Shown: in pieces, positions 7,559 through 9,946 of the stretch | Layout of the letters: each line of letters opens with the position of its first letter | Numbering within the stretch: position 1 is the stretch's first letter | Origin: CBDCWA01 sp046048295 | GTDB taxonomy: Bacteria > Pseudomonadota > Alphaproteobacteria > Rhizobiales > Hyphomicrobiaceae | Assembly (NCBI GenBank): GCA_046048295.1 | Contig: JBJOGJ010000143.1 | Location: 1-9,946, forward strand | DNA length: 9,946 bases | Direction of reading: 5' to 3' | Made by a program: the position numbers and the translations under genes | Notes under the pieces: generated by a model | What the model was told of the DNA's origin: nothing | Seen by the model: only the letters and a program-made list of their open reading frames with translations | The model's database searches: none

Positions 7559-7580
7559 GCCCGCGGCTTCGGCCGCGGGC
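7559..7580. repeat. Strong hairpin in the cfa leader
   Basis: A perfect 9-bp GC-only stem (arms GCCCGCGGC and GCCGCGGGC) around a 4-nt loop: TTCG read on the plus strand, CGAA read on the transcribed minus strand. It ends 19 bases before the cfa ATG. No T run follows on either strand, so a classic intrinsic terminator is not supported. In the cfa mRNA it would sit directly upstream of the ribosome site and could affect translation or mRNA stability. Confidence 0.55.
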
Positions 7581-7629
7581 ATGAAATGCGATCGGTGTGC
7601 CCAGTGCGTCAGTATCGTATCGAATATAG

Positions 7630-7655
7630 GCAATGGGATGCGGCGATCCCATTGC
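7630..7655 (-). terminator. Inverted repeat after rplI, possible terminator
   Basis: A perfect 10-bp stem (arms GCAATGGGAT and ATCCCATTGC) with a 6-nt loop, 30 bases past the rplI stop, where the ribosomal operon would end. On the minus strand it is followed by CTATATTCG, not a proper U tract, so termination here would be weak or factor-dependent. It could instead protect the 3' end of the ribosomal transcript. The structure is certain; the role is inferred from position. Confidence 0.45.
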
Positions 7656-7685
7656 GTTCTGTCAAATCTCGCGCGCTGCTGAAAT

Positions 7686-8279
7686 TCACACCCGATCGTC
7701 TTCAGCAGAAGGTTGGCCGGCATCGGCGGGGTAGATGTCGTCCTCGTCCTCGTCGGGATTGAATGTCTGCAGTTCCAGTGCCTCGTCCCGGATTACGGTG
7801 ACGTCCTCGCCACGGGCCTGGCGGTCGGCTTCCTCCTGCGAGCGGGCGCAGTTGATCATCACCTCGACCTCGACCTCGGGATGCAGGCTCAGGTGCACGG
7901 CGTGTACACCGAGTTCCTTGATTGGCTTGGTTAATACAACTTGACGCCGGTCAATGGAAAATCCCGATGCCGATACGACTTCGGCGATGTCGCGGGTCGA
8001 TACGGAGCCGTAGAGTTGACCGGTGTCGCCGGCCTGGCGGATCGAGACAAAAGTCTTGCCCTCGAGCTTGTCGGCGACCGATTGCGCTTCGGATTTCAGC
8101 TCCAGATTGCGGGTCTCGAGTTGAACACGACGCGTTTCGAATTCGGCCAGGTTCGATTTCGAGGCGCGAAGTGCCTTGCCCTGCGGGATCAGAAAGTTGC
8201 GGGCGTAGCCGTCGCGCACTGTCACAACGTCGCCCATCTGGCCCAGGCGGCCAACGCGTTCGAGCAATACCACTTGCAT
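7686..8279 (-). CDS. rplI: 50S ribosomal protein L9
   Basis: L9 binds 23S rRNA near the L1 stalk base and helps keep reading frame on the large subunit. 197 residues, against 149 in E. coli. The N-terminal domain carries the family signature, with VVLLERVGRLGQMGDVV (3-19) and DGYARNFLIPQGKA (23-36). A charged connecting helix spans about 41-73, and the C-terminal domain about 74-145. The extra ~45 residues end in an acidic stretch (FNPDEDEDDIYPADAG, 173-188), an extension common in alphaproteobacterial L9. The ATG has a strong AAAGGAG six bases upstream. It follows the DUF2232 gene by 19 bp, in the rpsF-rpsR operon. Confidence 0.98.
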   Translation of the reverse strand: MQVVLLERVGRLGQMGDVVTVRDGYARNFLIPQGKALRASKSNLAEFETRRVQLETRNLELKSEAQSVADKLEGKTFVSIRQAGDTGQLYGSVSTRDIAEVVSASGFSIDRRQVVLTKPIKELGVHAVHLSLHPEVEVEVMINCARSQEEADRQARGEDVTVIRDEALELQTFNPDEDEDDIYPADAGQPSAEDDRV

Positions 8280-8285
8280 TTCAGG

Positions 8286-8292
8286 CTCCTTT
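8286..8292 (-). promoter_or_regulatory. rplI ribosome binding site
   Basis: AAAGGAG on the minus strand, six bases before the rplI ATG, the strongest Shine-Dalgarno in the window. It sits in the 19-bp gap after the DUF2232 gene, consistent with high L9 output despite a weakly initiated upstream gene. Confidence 0.75.
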
Positions 8293-8298
8293 GAAAGT

Positions 8299-9288
8299 TC
8301 AGGTTTTGTCTTGGGTGGCAGGATCAGGTGCCGGACGCCGGTGCAGCGGCGAAACGGGTTCAGCCAGACCGACCAACGCGAGCAATAGGCCGCTGAATGG
8401 GTTCAGGACGATCAGCGACAGATAGGTGGCAGTGATAATGGCGGGGCGGGCGGTGAGACCGCGCGTCGTCCAGTGCACGATGGCGAGGCCGACCAGGACG
8501 TAGGCCATCATGATCGCAAAGGCGAATCCAGATGCGATGAGTTGCGGGAGGCCGGCGAGCAGGAATGTTGCAGCCACTGCAAGGGCAAACACTATGCGCA
8601 TCGCCGGTGGAAGAGAGAGTGCTGCGAAATCGGGCCAGGGACGCATCAGGCGGCCCGAGATACGGGTCGCATGACCGGCCAGCCAGAGATTGATCATTGC
8701 CGCGATGAACCAGATGGTAGCAAGTGCACCGGGCAACGTTGCAACCATCAGGTTTACGAAGTCGTTCTTCTCCTGTTCCGTCAGCGGCCGCTTCATGGAT
8801 GGTGCGAGCGGGCCGTCGGCGGTAGTCATGCGATCGAATGTCGTGCGCAAAGTTTCGCGCAGGGCTTCGAGATCGGCGCCGGTGGAGAACAGGGCGAGTG
8901 CCGCGAGGAATGCCGCCCATGCGGTGGCATAGGCAACGAGGCGTCCGATCGGATACCATTCGAGCACGATAGTGCGATCGGGATCCTCCGAGGTGACCTG
9001 ACGGCTGAGCATGAGGAGATAGCTGGCTGCGGCCATCGGGGCGGCGATTGTCAGTGCGTAGAAGAGGGCCGGGGACGGCGAGGTTGCGAGCAGGACAATG
9101 GCGAGGGATCCGGTCACCGCGGCCGCAAGTGCGGCCGTTGCGCCCCAACCCAGCCCAGCAATCGCAATCGGCATCGGGGCGAGGAAAAAGAGCACCATGA
9201 CGCCAAGCAGCGTGCCGCTCGATACGGACACGAACAGAAGCGCGGACACGAGGCCCGTGGCAATACCGATGAGTGGCGCCTGCACCAT
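8299..9288 (-). CDS. DUF2232 family multi-pass membrane protein
   Basis: 329 residues, strongly hydrophobic, with about eight or nine membrane segments visible near residues 5-20, 27-45, 48-68, 74-94, 115-136, 180-204, 231-253, 255-275 and 284-308. A polar loop (about 137-178, containing MKRPLTEQEKNDF) divides it into two halves. The C-terminus is short and polar. Its position between rpsR and rplI and its general pattern fit the DUF2232 (YybS-like) proteins found there in Rhizobiales. That assignment rests on context and hydropathy rather than a catalytic motif, since none is apparent. Function unknown; a transporter-like or scaffold role is possible. The ATG has only a distant GGGAC/GGAG, suggesting lower translation than its ribosomal neighbours. 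It begins 82 bp after rpsR. Confidence 0.85.
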   Translation of the reverse strand: MVQAPLIGIATGLVSALLFVSVSSGTLLGVMVLFFLAPMPIAIAGLGWGATAALAAAVTGSLAIVLLATSPSPALFYALTIAAPMAAASYLLMLSRQVTSEDPDRTIVLEWYPIGRLVAYATAWAAFLAALALFSTGADLEALRETLRTTFDRMTTADGPLAPSMKRPLTEQEKNDFVNLMVATLPGALATIWFIAAMINLWLAGHATRISGRLMRPWPDFAALSLPPAMRIVFALAVAATFLLAGLPQLIASGFAFAIMMAYVLVGLAIVHWTTRGLTARPAIITATYLSLIVLNPFSGLLLALVGLAEPVSPLHRRPAPDPATQDKT

Positions 9289-9370
9289 GTTTCAGCTGTC
9301 CCGCTCCAGGGCGGTTAGAGGCAGCGACTGTGTGCCCTGCCCCAACCAGTAGGTTCTAATCTCGTCGAGA

Positions 9371-9622
9371 CTACTTGATCACATATGGCAGCAGGCCGAG
9401 GAAGCGCGCGCGCTTGATGGCACGGGCGAGTTCACGCTGCTTCTTGCTCGATACCGCAGTGATGCGGCTCGGGACGATCTTGCCGCGCTCGGATATGTAA
9501 CGGCTCAGGAGACGGACGTCCTTGTAGTCGATCTTCGGCGAAGCCTCGGATGAGAACGGGCATGTCTTGCGGCGGCGCTGGAAAGGGCGGCGGGCAGGGC
9601 TGCGTGCGGATGTATCGGCCAT
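9371..9622 (-). CDS. rpsR: 30S ribosomal protein S18
   Basis: S18 binds the platform of the small subunit as a heterodimer with S6. 83 residues, full length. The basic N-terminus (about 1-20) leads into TCPFSSEASPKIDYKDVRLL (20-39) and the highly conserved RYISERGKIVPSRITAVSSK (41-60), with RARFLGLLPYVIK at the end. Only one Cys (Cys21) is present, so there is no zinc ribbon of the four-Cys S18 type. The ATG has GGAG nine bases upstream and lies 17 bp after the rpsF stop, so the partners are co-transcribed. The following 82-bp gap has only small imperfect inverted repeats (such as TCTCG/CGAGA at 9360-9370) and no clear terminator. Confidence 0.98.
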   Translation of the reverse strand: MADTSARSPARRPFQRRRKTCPFSSEASPKIDYKDVRLLSRYISERGKIVPSRITAVSSKKQRELARAIKRARFLGLLPYVIK

Positions 9623-9639
9623 GGTCGGTGCTCCGATCT

Positions 9640-9946
9640 TTATTCGTTTTCGCTCTGGCGTTCGCTGCGGTCGCCACGATCACCGCGGTCGCGATCGCCA
9701 CGATCGCCGCGATCCGGCCCGGCACGGAACGTCGATCCACCTTCGAAGCGGCGCGGCCCACGGGGCGGTCGATCGCCTCGATCCCCACGATCGCCACGAC
9801 GGTCGTCACGGCGATCGTCGCGGTCGCTCTTGCGCATCTGGATGCTGGGCTCCTTCTCGTGCTCCTCGACGCGGATGGTCATAAAGCGGAGGATGTCGGT
9901 CGCCAGACCCATCTGCCGCTCCATCTCGGATACGGCGTCGGCGGGG
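9640..9946 (-). CDS. rpsF: 30S ribosomal protein S6 (5' end cut off)
   Basis: The C-terminal 101 residues of S6, the S18 partner on the small-subunit platform; the start lies beyond the right edge. The visible part opens with PADAVSEMERQMGLATDILRF, the last helix and strand of the S6 fold, then TIRVEEHEKEPS and MRK. The rest, about 60 residues, is a low-complexity tail of Arg-Asp and Arg-Gly-Asp units interrupted by PPRGPRRFEGGSTFRAG, ending SERQSENE. Such charged tails are common in alphaproteobacterial S6 and are expected to be disordered. The frame reads open through the window edge, so the ATG inside the visible part (9924) is internal and not the start. The stop is 17 bp before rpsR. Confidence 0.96.
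   Translation of the reverse strand, partial: PADAVSEMERQMGLATDILRFMTIRVEEHEKEPSIQMRKSDRDDRRDDRRGDRGDRGDRPPRGPRRFEGGSTFRAGPDRGDRGDRDRGDRGDRSERQSENE
9664..9825 (-). repeat. Degenerate short repeats coding the S6 tail
   Basis: Two blocks of 6-9 bp units (forms of GGCGATCGT and GACCGC) encode runs of DR and GDR in the S6 C-terminus, at 9766-9825 and 9664-9714. The units differ at third codon positions, so this is a diverged repeat, not a fresh tandem expansion. The repeats create many GATC and CGATCG sites. Confidence 0.7.

Noticed and set aside
8473..9318. Plus-strand open frame of 281 codons opposite the DUF2232 gene
   Set aside because: The Cys/His/Gly-rich product is what an antisense reading of codons for hydrophobic residues gives. 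The minus strand gives a coherent membrane protein.
9691..9698. GCGATCGC octamer resembling the cyanobacterial HIP1 repeat
   Set aside because: It is a by-product of GATCGC-rich codons in the S6 tail, and there is no other reason to expect HIP1 in this organism.

Overview
The window is GC-rich and gene-dense, and every gene I can support lies on the minus strand. It reads as a chromosomal housekeeping block from an alphaproteobacterium, most likely in the Rhizobiales/Hyphomicrobiales. The evidence for that is the gene order (rpsF-rpsR-DUF2232-rplI, then dnaB-alr-radA-cvpA-purF), the Arg/Asp/Gly-rich tail on ribosomal protein S6, the acidic C-terminal extension on L9, and the alphaproteobacterial style of the DnaB, RadA and PurF sequences. 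The genus cannot be fixed from this sequence alone.

In transcription order (right to left) the window opens inside rpsF (S6, 5' end missing). Then come rpsR (S18), a multi-pass membrane protein of the DUF2232 type, and rplI (L9). These four are closely spaced and look like one ribosomal operon. A 146-bp spacer with two strong inverted repeats follows, then a cyclopropane-fatty-acid-synthase-type methyltransferase (cfa). A 138-bp spacer containing a near-perfect 16-bp palindrome precedes dnaB (replicative helicase). dnaB is followed closely by alr (alanine racemase), radA (recombination helicase; its ATG is 3 nt after the alr stop) and cvpA (membrane protein). A 198-bp spacer separates cvpA from purF (amidophosphoribosyltransferase), which runs off the left edge without its last part.

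Functionally the block combines translation (S6, S18, L9), replication and repair (DnaB, RadA), envelope synthesis (Alr for peptidoglycan D-alanine, Cfa for membrane lipid modification) and de novo purine synthesis (PurF, beside CvpA as in many proteobacteria). I see no mobile element, CRISPR array, tRNA, rRNA, phage gene or defence system, and no sign of recent transfer. No spacer without a gene exceeds 300 bp. The points worth a second look are modest: the uncharacterised DUF2232 protein in the ribosomal operon, the unassigned hairpins and palindrome in the spacers, the repeat-coded S6 tail, and start-site or cofactor questions in Alr and PurF. I did not find an undescribed system here.
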